Shown here one piece after another: positions 51,866 through 59,538 of a stretch of DNA of 64,000 nt. A program made the translations under genes and the position numbers. The DNA is taken from NCBI RefSeq assembly GCF_002218045.2, contig NZ_AP018685.1:2356001-2420000 (forward strand). Direction: 5' to 3'. The first letter of the stretch is position 1; every line of letters begins with the position of its first letter. The stretch is from Vibrio rumoiensis (lineage in GTDB: Bacteria; Pseudomonadota; Gammaproteobacteria; Enterobacterales; Vibrionaceae). The notes below the pieces were generated by a model. It was given only the letters and a program-made list of their open reading frames with translations. It did no database searches and had not been told where the DNA came from.

Positions 51866-52228
51866 ATGATTAATCCAAACCCAAGACGTTCCGATGAGCC
51901 AATCTGGTGGTCATTATTTGGTGCTGGCGGTACATGGTTTGCCATGATCACACCAGTAACGGTTTTAGTACTGGGTATCTTGATGCCATTAGGCGTATTT
52001 GATGCCGGTACGTTTAACTTTGTTCGCGTTCATGCCTTTGCAAGTAGCATTATTGGTGGCCTATTTATTATCGCCTCAATTGCACTACCAATGTGGCATG
52101 CTATGCACCGTGTTCACCACGGCATGCACGACCTAAAGTTCCACACCGGGATCCTAGGTAAAATTGCTTGTTACGCAGCGGCCGCGATTGTCTCTGTTCT
52201 AGCGATTGCTTATATTTTCTTACTATAA
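51866..52228 (+). CDS. frdD: fumarate reductase membrane anchor subunit D
   Basis: 120 aa from the ATG at 51866 (MINPNPRRSDEPIWWSLFGAGG), with SD AGGAGAG; the ORF opens earlier, overlapping frdC. Three membrane helices; family features RSDEPIWWSLFGAGG and the HGMHDLK loop. Last gene of the operon. Confidence 0.96.
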   Translation: MINPNPRRSDEPIWWSLFGAGGTWFAMITPVTVLVLGILMPLGVFDAGTFNFVRVHAFASSIIGGLFIIASIALPMWHAMHRVHHGMHDLKFHTGILGKIACYAAAAIVSVLAIAYIFLL

Positions 52229-52252
52229 GAAATCTTCGTAACAAAATGAAAA

Positions 52253-52277
52253 GCCGGCATTTTTGCTGGCTTTTTTT
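52253..52277 (+). terminator. frdABCD terminator
   Basis: GCCGGCA / TGCTGGC (one G-U pair), 4-nt loop, then T7. Confidence 0.88.
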
Positions 52278-52295
52278 GTTTTAGGAATGAGATTT

Positions 52296-52500
52296 CAGTG
52301 CTCGTAGCTCGGAAGCCTAAAGCCGTACAAAACTCGGAACTCGGTCGCTACTCGTTGCTAGGAAAAGATAAAAGCGTAGAAGAGCCGAGAAGCTAAAAGA
52401 GATTGTTGCGTGTAGAAAACTATAAATCGCAGCTCATATTAGCAACAAGTTCTGAGCTTTTTGCTGCTACTCGAAACGAAATGCTCTCGCCACTCGCAAC
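52296..52500. repeat. degenerate CTCG/CTAG-rich intergenic repeat
   Basis: No gene. The stretch is built of short variants of GCTCGTAGCTCGGAA, ACTCGGAACTCGGTCGC, TACTCGTTGCTAGGA and GAGCCGAGAAGCTA, i.e. repeated ACTCG/GCTCG/CTAG words. Similar wording occurs at 23461-23570 and 57818-57848. Probably a dispersed Vibrio intergenic repeat; its role is unknown. Confidence 0.5.
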
Positions 52501-52520
52501 ATTTTTCCATCCCAATAAAA

Positions 52521-52552
52521 ATGGGCCACTGATAATTCAGCGGCCCATTTTC
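52521..52552 (-). terminator. terminator of the ABC zinc operon
   Basis: AATGGGCC-A-CTGA / TCAG-C-GGCCCATT hairpin (one A-C mismatch) with flanking A and T runs, 23 nt after the binding-protein gene. The stem is almost the same as that at 57775-57810. Confidence 0.8.
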
Positions 52553-52574
52553 ATGGGAACGAAAAACGCTTAAC

Positions 52575-53453
52575 TTACTTCATGCTGTCGAGCATGATAT
52601 TTGCGTTATGTGTAAAAGCATCAATGTAGGTCCCAGCTTCACCATCCGATTCAGTTAATGATTCAGGGTACAGTTCTCCACCCGCTTTAGCGCCGGTCGC
52701 TTTTGCTATTTGTTCAACCAATCTTGGATCGGTTTGATTTTCAATAAAATAAGCTTGGATACCTTGTTGCTTAATCTGCTGAATGAGCTGAGCAACTTGG
52801 CTGGCACTGGCTTCCGATTCGGTTGAGAAGCCAACAGGAGATAAAAATTCCACTCCATACTCTTGCCCAAAGTAACCAAATGCATCATGGCTGGTTAATA
52901 CTTTTCTCTTTTCTTGTGGAATAGCAGCAAATGACTTTTTAGCCCAGCTATTTAATTTCTCAAGCTTATTAATGTATGCCTGTCCATGTTGACGGAAATA
53001 ATCCGCATCTTCCGGAGAAGCTTCAATTAATGCCTCCATCACATTTCGTGCATATTGCTCACCATTTTTAGCACTGTTCCAAGCATGAGGGTCAGTAATG
53101 ATCTCACCATCCTCATCCATTTTACGCGTGGCGATGCCCTCTGATGCAACAATGATTTTACCTTGATATCCAGAAGCTTGGGCTAATCGTTCCATCCAAC
53201 CTTCTAAACCTAGCCCACTAATAAAAACCACATCTGAATCTTTAAGTAAGACGCTATCTTGAGGCGTTGGCTCAAATGCATGGGGATCGCCATCAGGGCC
53301 GACTAATGACGCGACTTCCACATGCTCACCACCGACTTGCTTAACAATATCGGCTAACACTGAAAAACTTGCCACCGTTTTGACTGTTCCAGCAAAAGCA
53401 GCCTGACTTGAAATGAGTAATAATGTAACAACACCTTTAGTCCAACTTTTCAT
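52575..53453 (-). CDS. metal ABC transporter substrate-binding protein (probably zinc)
   Basis: 292 aa. Periplasmic cluster A-I binding protein. Signal peptide about 1-21 (ends AAFA-GT). Metal ligands by family pattern: His58 (DPHAFEP), His123 (DPHAW), His189 (TSHDAFGYF) and an Asp near 270. It lacks the His/Asp-rich loop of ZnuA (only about 15 residues stand before His123), recalling AztC or Mn-type proteins. A Zur box ahead of the operon argues for zinc. Overlaps the permease gene by 4 nt. Confidence 0.9.
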   Translation of the reverse strand: MKSWTKGVVTLLLISSQAAFAGTVKTVASFSVLADIVKQVGGEHVEVASLVGPDGDPHAFEPTPQDSVLLKDSDVVFISGLGLEGWMERLAQASGYQGKIIVASEGIATRKMDEDGEIITDPHAWNSAKNGEQYARNVMEALIEASPEDADYFRQHGQAYINKLEKLNSWAKKSFAAIPQEKRKVLTSHDAFGYFGQEYGVEFLSPVGFSTESEASASQVAQLIQQIKQQGIQAYFIENQTDPRLVEQIAKATGAKAGGELYPESLTESDGEAGTYIDAFTHNANIMLDSMK

Positions 53454-54340
53454 CCTATTTCCTTCTTAATTGCGTTGGGGGTAAACATTTTATAAACAGA
53501 AAAGATTCCATATTGAGAACCGAAAAAAACTGAAAATAAAAAGAATAAAGTCGCGACGAGAACAATCGCAGGGCCTGCAGGGATAGATTGGTACCAAGAC
53601 CAACTTAAACCTAAAATTGAGCTAAAAATGCCGACAACAACTGAAATGAACAGCATTCTTGGTAAGTTATTTGTCCAACAGCGTGCAGAAATCGCAGGCA
53701 ACATCATGAGTCCCACTGTCATTAACGTGCCTAATACTTGAAATCCGGCAACAAGGTTCATCACAACCAACGCCATAAATAAGGCATGAATAAGAGTGGG
53801 GAATCGACTTGAACTCACTTTTAAAAATGAGGAATTAAAAGACTCAAATACGATCGCTCGGTAAAAAACAGCTAAAACAAGTAGGCTGACAGAACTAATC
53901 ACACCGATGAAAATCAGTGCACGAGAATTGACAGCGAGGAGTGAACCAAATAATAAATGCAATAAATCCACCCCGTTACTACGTAATGAGACAAGCGTTA
54001 CCCCTAAGGCCAATGAGCCTAGATATAAGCCTGCGAATGCTGAATCTTCATGTAATTTTGTTGCAGAGCTTATCCAACTGGAAATAAGGGCGATACAAAG
54101 GCCCGCAATGAACCCCCCTAACCCCATTGCCAGCAAAGACATACCTGCGAATAAATAGCCAATAGCGACACCCGGCAGTACCGCATGAGACAGTGCATCA
54201 CCAATAAGACTCATTCTGCGTAATAATAAAAAAACGCCTAAAGGAGCCAAGCTTAATGATAGTGATAGGCAAGCTACTAATGAACGGCGCATAAAACCAA
54301 ATTGAACAAAAGCATCCCATACATGTAATGTCATACTCAT
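53450..54340 (-). CDS. metal ABC transporter permease (probably zinc)
   Basis: 296 aa, about eight to nine membrane segments, of the 3.A.1.15 zinc/manganese/iron chelate permease family. Typical motifs: LSLAPLGVFLLLRRMSLIGD and DALSHAVLPGVA near the N-terminus, and GTLMTVGLMMLPAISAR (about 211-227). Overlaps the ATPase stop by 4 nt and the binding-protein start by 4 nt. Confidence 0.92.
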   Translation of the reverse strand: MSMTLHVWDAFVQFGFMRRSLVACLSLSLSLAPLGVFLLLRRMSLIGDALSHAVLPGVAIGYLFAGMSLLAMGLGGFIAGLCIALISSWISSATKLHEDSAFAGLYLGSLALGVTLVSLRSNGVDLLHLLFGSLLAVNSRALIFIGVISSVSLLVLAVFYRAIVFESFNSSFLKVSSSRFPTLIHALFMALVVMNLVAGFQVLGTLMTVGLMMLPAISARCWTNNLPRMLFISVVVGIFSSILGLSWSWYQSIPAGPAIVLVATLFFLFSVFFGSQYGIFSVYKMFTPNAIKKEIG

Positions 54341-55071
54341 GCCTCAACAATGCTTGGTTTGATTTTTTCATTTACCATCAAATGTGGTTCAGCCCACTGA
54401 AACGTATCGTGGAAATGAGGCAGTATTTTTTCAGTCTTTCCCCATAAAACGTCGCCGTCTTTCAGCAACAAGAGATCAGAAAAATAGCGATGAACGATAT
54501 CGGCTTGGTGTAACACGGCAATGATTGTTTTCCCGGCTTGATGTAACTCCATGATCAAGTTCAATAAAACATCTCTCGTTTTAGTATCTATCCCAACAAA
54601 CGGCTCATCCATCAACATAACGTCACTATTTTGCACCAACATCCGTGCAAACAGCATGCGCTGAAACTGCCCACCAGATAGTTGATCAATCGTCTTATTG
54701 GCTAAATCTAAAATTCCGACTTGTTCCATTGCAAGATGAACACGATGACAATGAGTTGCTTTGAGAGCCCTAAACAGGCTTAACTTAGGCCAGCAGCCCA
54801 TGGAAACGACATCCATCACTTGGATCGGAAAAGAGCGATCAACGTCTGCCAATTGCGGAAGCCAAGACATCGTCATTTCTTTAGAGCCCGGAAAGTGAAT
54901 ATGCCCCTCAAGAGGCTTTTGTACTTGAGCAATTGTCCTCAATAACGTTGATTTTCCGGTTCCATTGAGTCCCATGACCGCCGTTAAACTTCCGGATTGA
55001 AAACAACCATTCATTTCTTTCATTAAAGGTTGTTTTTTATATCCAACAACTAAGTTCGTTAAATGAATCAT
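54337..55071 (-). CDS. metal ABC transporter ATP-binding protein (probably zinc)
   Basis: 244 aa from the ATG at 55071 (MIHLTNLVVGYKKQPL), which overlaps the stop of the preceding small ORF (ATGA) and has GGGG upstream. Complete ABC ATPase: Walker A GLNGTGKST (about 34-42), Q-loop LPQLADVDRSFP, signature LSGGQFQRML (about 134-143), Walker B VMLMDEPF, and a switch His. Powers the permease encoded next. It may be called ZnuC-like, though the operon differs from znuABC. Confidence 0.92.
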   Translation of the reverse strand: MIHLTNLVVGYKKQPLMKEMNGCFQSGSLTAVMGLNGTGKSTLLRTIAQVQKPLEGHIHFPGSKEMTMSWLPQLADVDRSFPIQVMDVVSMGCWPKLSLFRALKATHCHRVHLAMEQVGILDLANKTIDQLSGGQFQRMLFARMLVQNSDVMLMDEPFVGIDTKTRDVLLNLIMELHQAGKTIIAVLHQADIVHRYFSDLLLLKDGDVLWGKTEKILPHFHDTFQWAEPHLMVNEKIKPSIVEA

Positions 55072-55199
55072 AAAAGCTGCCCCGCCCAATACACCGCACT
55101 CCACAGAATAGTTAAAAGCAAAAGGGTTCTTAGCACTCGGTTAATACTTGAATAGTTGGTAGTAGAGGTGTTAACGCGAGAACTTGTAGAGACTTTCAT
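55068..55199 (-). CDS. small predicted membrane protein upstream of ABC ATPase
   Basis: 43 aa, not previously obvious because of its size. A Ser/Thr/Asn-rich N-terminus (MKVSTSSRVNTSTTNYSS, with Arg at 8, 21 and 24) precedes one hydrophobic segment (about 25-40: TLLLLTILWSAVYWAG). The TGA stop overlaps the ATG of the ATPase gene (ATGA), a coupling arrangement like the other junctions in this operon. No good SD precedes its ATG. I know no homologue; it could be an upstream leader or an accessory subunit. Confidence 0.45.
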   Translation of the reverse strand: MKVSTSSRVNTSTTNYSSINRVLRTLLLLTILWSAVYWAGQLL

Positions 55200-55229
55200 A
55201 ATCAAACACACTTTGTTACACAATTCGTA

Positions 55230-55244
55230 TGTTATAACATAACA
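55230..55244 (-). promoter_or_regulatory. Zur box upstream of the ABC operon
   Basis: TGTTATAACATAACA, a perfect dyad (TGTTAT-AAC-ATAACA) with one difference from the core consensus TGTTATAWTATAACA. It lies just downstream of a TATAAT on the minus strand (55252-55257), so Zur would cover the start site. Confidence 0.75.
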
Positions 55245-55251
55245 AAAGTAA

Positions 55252-55257
55252 ATTATA
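55252..55257 (-). promoter_or_regulatory. -10 element of the ABC operon
   Basis: TATAAT on the minus strand in AT-rich DNA; a weak -35 (GTATTG, 17 bp upstream) pairs with it. Start near 55245 is inside or next to the Zur box. Confidence 0.5.
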
Positions 55258-55326
55258 AAAGAATTATTCTTCTACAATACTCTTTCCTTTCCTTAATCAA
55301 TGAAGAAACAATGGAAATCGAGTCGT

Positions 55327-55950
55327 CTATAGGCAGACTATCTGGCTCGTTTGAGCAAACAGTTTCCCTAGGTTTTCACTTGGGTTGACATCAGCGGGTA
55401 TAGAGGCCGCATAACTAATTTGTTGAGCGGTAGGATGAGGATGAATAAGCTTTACATGACATTTTTGAGCAAGCTCCGGAGAAAAGCTAACATCGGTGAC
55501 ATCTTTCCAAACCATATCGACATAATAGGTAGGATCATAACTTTGAAGCAGTAACATATGGCCGACGATAGGCACAGGATGCTTGAATTTAATATCAAAA
55601 GATAAGATCAATTTCATACCATCTAGTGTGTAGTGGCCTTGAGTCGTTTTGGCAAATGCGTAAGACGTTTTACCATCAGATAGATAGGTTAAATAATGCA
55701 TGTCATACATATTGATGACCGCCTCTTCCGCCAGAGCTTTTAGCTGCTGTGGAAAATCTTTCGCAGAGCGGTCGACCCCATCAAGAGCATAACTTGACGT
55801 CATCGGATCCATTTCCCAACTCATGGATAACTGATGAATCCCCTCTTCATTACCCACAATTTTGGTTTTCATATCGATCCATGAATGAGGGTGCGCCATC
55901 ACAGGGAGGCTTATAAAGCTTGAAAATACATACAGCGCCACTTTTTTCAT
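55327..55950 (-). CDS. ZevA-like periplasmic zinc-binding protein (DUF1007), paralogue
   Basis: 207 aa from the ATG at 55950 (MKKVALYVFSSFISLPVMA); an ATG 15 nt upstream is possible. Signal peptide cleaved before HPHSWIDM, leaving an N-terminal His and a HxH. DUF1007 features: WEMDPMTSSYALDG, SYDPTYYVDMVWKD, two cysteines (KCHVKLIHPHP and the C-terminal QIVCL) that may form a disulfide. In Haemophilus ZevA binds zinc. Divergent from the second copy at 56091, whose sequence is clearly similar but far from identical. Confidence 0.8.
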   Translation of the reverse strand: MKKVALYVFSSFISLPVMAHPHSWIDMKTKIVGNEEGIHQLSMSWEMDPMTSSYALDGVDRSAKDFPQQLKALAEEAVINMYDMHYLTYLSDGKTSYAFAKTTQGHYTLDGMKLILSFDIKFKHPVPIVGHMLLLQSYDPTYYVDMVWKDVTDVSFSPELAQKCHVKLIHPHPTAQQISYAASIPADVNPSENLGKLFAQTSQIVCL

Positions 55951-56041
55951 GATCAATTTATCCATCCCATGGCTTCTGAAATAAGGAACTTACTTTGATT
56001 AAAATAGACTGAAATAGAAGCTAAACTCTCAGTAATGCATG

Positions 56042-56056
56042 TGTTATATTGTAACA
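56042..56056 (+). promoter_or_regulatory. Zur box between the divergent zevA genes
   Basis: TGTTATATTGTAACA, one change from TGTTATAWTATAACA, 34 nt before the plus-strand zevA ATG at 56091 and about 90 nt before the minus-strand one. It may control both. Confidence 0.7.
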
Positions 56057-56090
56057 ATTAAAGCCAATGTTCGGTAATGAAAAATTTGCT

Positions 56091-56711
56091 ATGAAGTATT
56101 TACTCATTTTGATTACATTGATACTTAGCTCTCCTGTTAATGCTCATCCGCATGCTTGGATTAACATGCAGACAACGTTTATAGGCACCCACAAAAACAT
56201 CAATAAAATCAAAATGCAATGGCAGTACGATCCAATGAGTAGCGCTTATAACCTTGATGGCTTAGACACGTCGGAAGCACATTTATCCTCGACATTAAAT
56301 CAATTAGCTCATCAGTTAATCAAAAATCTACTTGGCGTTCATTACTATACTTATCTTTATCACGATAAAACGCCTATCCGCTATTTAGAAACCGATAGCG
56401 CTCATTTCACTTACGAAAAAAATCGCCTGACACTGAGCTTCCAACTGACTTTAGAAAAACCCATCTCTTTATCGACAACACCAATTACTCTAAAAATATA
56501 CGAACCGACCTACTATGTAGATATGTCATGGAAAAGCAGTCGTGATATTCATTTTTCCCCTCAACTTCAATCACACTGCCATGCCGATATTGAGCAAGCC
56601 AAGCCCACTGCGGAACAAATGATGTACGCCTCGTCTTTACCGGCAGATGTCACTCCCGATCGCCCCTTAGGGCAACTGTTTGCTCAAACGGTTCACCTAA
56701 CCTGTTTATAA
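56091..56711 (+). CDS. zevA: ZevA-like periplasmic zinc-binding protein (DUF1007)
   Basis: 206 aa from the ATG at 56091 (MKYLLILITLILSSPVNA); an earlier ATG at 56067 would add eight polar residues. Signal peptide cleaved before HPHAWINM. DUF1007 signature YEPTYYVDMSWK (about 145-156) and cysteines in SHCHADIEQ and the final HLTCL. Pairs with zevB 9 nt downstream, the arrangement of zevAB in Haemophilus, where the pair is needed for zinc-limited growth. Confidence 0.85.
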   Translation: MKYLLILITLILSSPVNAHPHAWINMQTTFIGTHKNINKIKMQWQYDPMSSAYNLDGLDTSEAHLSSTLNQLAHQLIKNLLGVHYYTYLYHDKTPIRYLETDSAHFTYEKNRLTLSFQLTLEKPISLSTTPITLKIYEPTYYVDMSWKSSRDIHFSPQLQSHCHADIEQAKPTAEQMMYASSLPADVTPDRPLGQLFAQTVHLTCL

Positions 56712-56720
56712 GGTCTATTT

Positions 56721-57755
56721 ATGCAATCCACTCGCACTTCGTCATTAAAGCCAAGTAATAATAGATTGTTCTGGGTTCTTCTGGTTGGCTTTTGTAGCTT
56801 CATTTATTTGCTTTATCGTGAATGGCCTTACTTATTAATGCAAAGTATGAGATGGCAAAAAGACATTAATGAAGTCTTAACAAACTCATTAATGGATAGC
56901 CAAGCTCATGATATAAAAACCATTCTATATTTTGTCGGGCTGAGTTTTGCCTACGGTATTTTACACTCACTAGGTCCTGGACATGGTAAAGTGATCGTGA
57001 CGACTTACCTTGCCACTCACCCAACAAAAATAAAAACTAGCTTGATATTGACGGTACTCGCCGCACTAACTCAGGCATTAGTCGCGATCAGTTTAGTCAG
57101 TGTATTATTGTGGGGATTCAATGCCTCGATGAAAGAAGTTAATCAACAATCAATCTACTTTATTGATGCCAGCTACCTCATCATGGCTTATTTAGGATTG
57201 TCGATTATCTACAGTGCGATCAAACATCATATCCATTCAAACAAACAACAACCTAAAGTAAATTTATCAATCAATAAGATCCAGCTAAGTCCGAGCAATC
57301 CCTCTTCAGCGATGTTAAAGCCTCAACAAAATCAGCATCACTTATCACATAAACACGATCAACATTGTGGTTGTGGGCACAAACATTTCGCGAGCGCGGA
57401 AGACATCAATCAAGCAACAAACTTAAAACAATACATCACCATCATTCTTGGTATTGGCATGAGGCCATGCACAGGGGCGATTATGGTGCTGCTCTTTTCT
57501 CATATCATGGGGTTATATTGGCTGGGCGTGGTAAGCAGCTTCTTAATGGGAGTAGGAACAGCCATCACTATTTCAACCATTGCCTTACTCACCATTTCAG
57601 GCAAAAAAATCATCAATATCTATCGCAAACCCAATAAACTGAACACCCGCTATATCTCTTTAGTTGCGAAGTTATTAGCAGGTTTATTACTGATCACTAT
57701 CGGCTTACTGCTATCACAAAGTCAAACCTATGCGGTTGCACCTTTCCTAAAATAA
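56721..57755 (+). CDS. zevB: ZevB-like NicO-family metal transporter
   Basis: 344 aa, inner membrane, about six to seven segments. NicO signature LGPGHGKVIVTTYLATHP (about 86-103) in the first half and GIGMRPCTGAIMVLLFSH (about 246-263) in the second. The loop between them is His-rich (HHLSHKHDQHCGCGHKHF, about 203-220), as in RcnA/ZevB. NicO proteins move Ni/Co; ZevB is associated with zinc. Zur-box control favours zinc here. Confidence 0.85.
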   Translation: MQSTRTSSLKPSNNRLFWVLLVGFCSFIYLLYREWPYLLMQSMRWQKDINEVLTNSLMDSQAHDIKTILYFVGLSFAYGILHSLGPGHGKVIVTTYLATHPTKIKTSLILTVLAALTQALVAISLVSVLLWGFNASMKEVNQQSIYFIDASYLIMAYLGLSIIYSAIKHHIHSNKQQPKVNLSINKIQLSPSNPSSAMLKPQQNQHHLSHKHDQHCGCGHKHFASAEDINQATNLKQYITIILGIGMRPCTGAIMVLLFSHIMGLYWLGVVSSFLMGVGTAITISTIALLTISGKKIINIYRKPNKLNTRYISLVAKLLAGLLLITIGLLLSQSQTYAVAPFLK

Positions 57756-57774
57756 TACGGTATTCTACATTCAC

Positions 57775-57810
57775 AAAAAATGGGCCGCTGAAAATTCAGC
57801 GGCCCATTTA
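57775..57810. terminator. bidirectional terminator between zevB and efp
   Basis: A6-TGGGCCGCTGAA / TTCAGCGGCCCA-TTT with a 2-nt loop, perfect 12-bp stem between convergent genes. Nearly identical to the hairpin at 52521-52552 at the other end of the island. Confidence 0.88.
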
Positions 57811-57850
57811 TCATCTTTTTCTAGAAGCTAGGAACTAGCAACCTAGCATT

Positions 57851-58417
57851 TTATTTAACACGACCAACGTATTCGCCTGTACGAGTATCCACTTTCACGA
57901 CTTCACCAATCGCGATGAATAGTGGAACACGAACCACTGCGCCAGTGCTCAATGTTGCAGGCTTGCCGCCCGTACCTTGAGTATCACCCTTAAGGCCAGG
58001 GTCTGTTTCTGTTACTTCCAGCTCAACAAAGTTTGGCGGAGTCACAGAGATAGGGTTATCATTCCATAAAGTTAGAGTACAAACGTCATTTTCAACTAAC
58101 CATTTAGCCGTATCGCCAACTGCTTTTACATCTGCGGCAATTTGCTCAAAGGTTTCGTTGTTCATGAAATGGTAGAATTCACCATCGCTATACAGGTAGC
58201 CGAGTTCGACATCAACTACGTCAGCCAGTTCAAAGCTTTCACCTGACTTGAACGTTTTCTCTAACGTTTTTCCAGACAAAAGTTTGCGAAGCTTAACGCG
58301 GTTAAACGCTTGCCCTTTACCAGGCTTAACGTATTCATTTTCGATGATTGAGCAAGGCTCATTATCCAACATGAATTTTAAACCGCCTTTGAATTCATTG
58401 GTGCTAACTGTCGCCAT
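57851..58417 (-). CDS. efp: elongation factor P
   Basis: 188 aa, the standard length. Relieves ribosome stalling at polyproline. Three beta-barrel domains; the modified residue is Lys34 in KPGKGQAF (31-38), the lysine that EpmA/EpmB (both in this window) beta-lysylate. Divergent from epmB with only 33 nt between them. Confidence 0.98.
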   Translation of the reverse strand: MATVSTNEFKGGLKFMLDNEPCSIIENEYVKPGKGQAFNRVKLRKLLSGKTLEKTFKSGESFELADVVDVELGYLYSDGEFYHFMNNETFEQIAADVKAVGDTAKWLVENDVCTLTLWNDNPISVTPPNFVELEVTETDPGLKGDTQGTGGKPATLSTGAVVRVPLFIAIGEVVKVDTRTGEYVGRVK

Positions 58418-58450
58418 GATTTCCTCTATATATTCTTCGAGTTCAATTTA

Positions 58451-59527
58451 ATGCCCGATATAATAACCCGAAAAGTCATTTCTGTTGAGCAAAAGTGGCG
58501 TAAAACCTCGCCAAATAGCCGACAAAATGATCTAACTCGACAAAATTCTTGGTTAACCGAATTAGCACAGGCGATTTCAGATCCTATGCAACTGCTTGAA
58601 TTATTGGAAATCGATCCCACGCCGTGGTTATCGGGGTTGAAAGCACGTCAGTTATTTGCCCAACGCGTTCCTAGAAGTTTTGTCGATAGAATGGAAAAAG
58701 GCAATCCATACGATCCACTATTGCGCCAAGTATTGCCTTTAAATGAAGAATTTAATGTACATGACGGATATTCAACGGATCCACTTGATGAACAAGATAA
58801 TGCCTTGCCTGGACTTCTGCACAAATACCGCAGCCGAGTATTAATGATCGTCAAGGGTGGCTGCGCCATTAACTGTCGCTATTGTTTCCGTCGCCACTTT
58901 CCATATCAGGACAACAAAGGCAATAAAAGCACATGGCAACAAAACCTCGATTACATTGCCGAGCACCCGGAATTAGATGAAGTGATTTTATCGGGTGGTG
59001 ACCCGTTAATGGCTAAAGACACCGAATTACAGTGGCTGATTGACAGCATCAGCCAAATTGAACACATCAAAACCTTACGTATTCATAGCCGCTTACCCGT
59101 GGTCATTCCCTCAAGAATTACCGATGAATTGTGCCAAATCCTCCATCACACTCACTTAAATGTGGTGATGGTTACACATATTAATCATGCCAACGAAATC
59201 AATGATGAACTGGCCACGAGTCTCAATAAGCTACGACAAGTTGGTGTGCACTTACTTAATCAAAGCGTATTATTAAAAGGGATTAACGATTCAGTTGAAG
59301 CGCAAGCGGCATTAAGCCACTCCTTATTTAAGGCGGGAGTCTTACCTTATTACTTACACCTTTTAGATAAAGTACAAGGCGCGGCGCATTTTTATGTATC
59401 CGATGAAAAAGCACGAGAAATCATCTCGGGATTACTGACGCAAGTTTCAGGGTATCTTGTACCAACGCTCGCAAGAGAAATCGGCGGCGAAGCAAGTAAA
59501 ACCCCATTAGATCTTTATCTCTCTTAA
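58451..59527 (+). CDS. epmB: EF-P beta-lysylation radical SAM enzyme (lysine 2,3-aminomutase type)
   Basis: 358 aa (E. coli YjeK 342). Converts (S)-alpha-lysine to (R)-beta-lysine for EF-P. Radical SAM motif CAINCRYC with Cys138, Cys142 and Cys145. The family PLP lysine region is near the C-terminus (YYLHLLDKVQGAAHF, about 298-312). Start at 58451 (ATG) is close to the divergent efp start. Followed 11 nt later by a LysR gene. Confidence 0.95.
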   Translation: MPDIITRKVISVEQKWRKTSPNSRQNDLTRQNSWLTELAQAISDPMQLLELLEIDPTPWLSGLKARQLFAQRVPRSFVDRMEKGNPYDPLLRQVLPLNEEFNVHDGYSTDPLDEQDNALPGLLHKYRSRVLMIVKGGCAINCRYCFRRHFPYQDNKGNKSTWQQNLDYIAEHPELDEVILSGGDPLMAKDTELQWLIDSISQIEHIKTLRIHSRLPVVIPSRITDELCQILHHTHLNVVMVTHINHANEINDELATSLNKLRQVGVHLLNQSVLLKGINDSVEAQAALSHSLFKAGVLPYYLHLLDKVQGAAHFYVSDEKAREIISGLLTQVSGYLVPTLAREIGGEASKTPLDLYLS

Positions 59528-59538
59528 TAAGGCTGATT

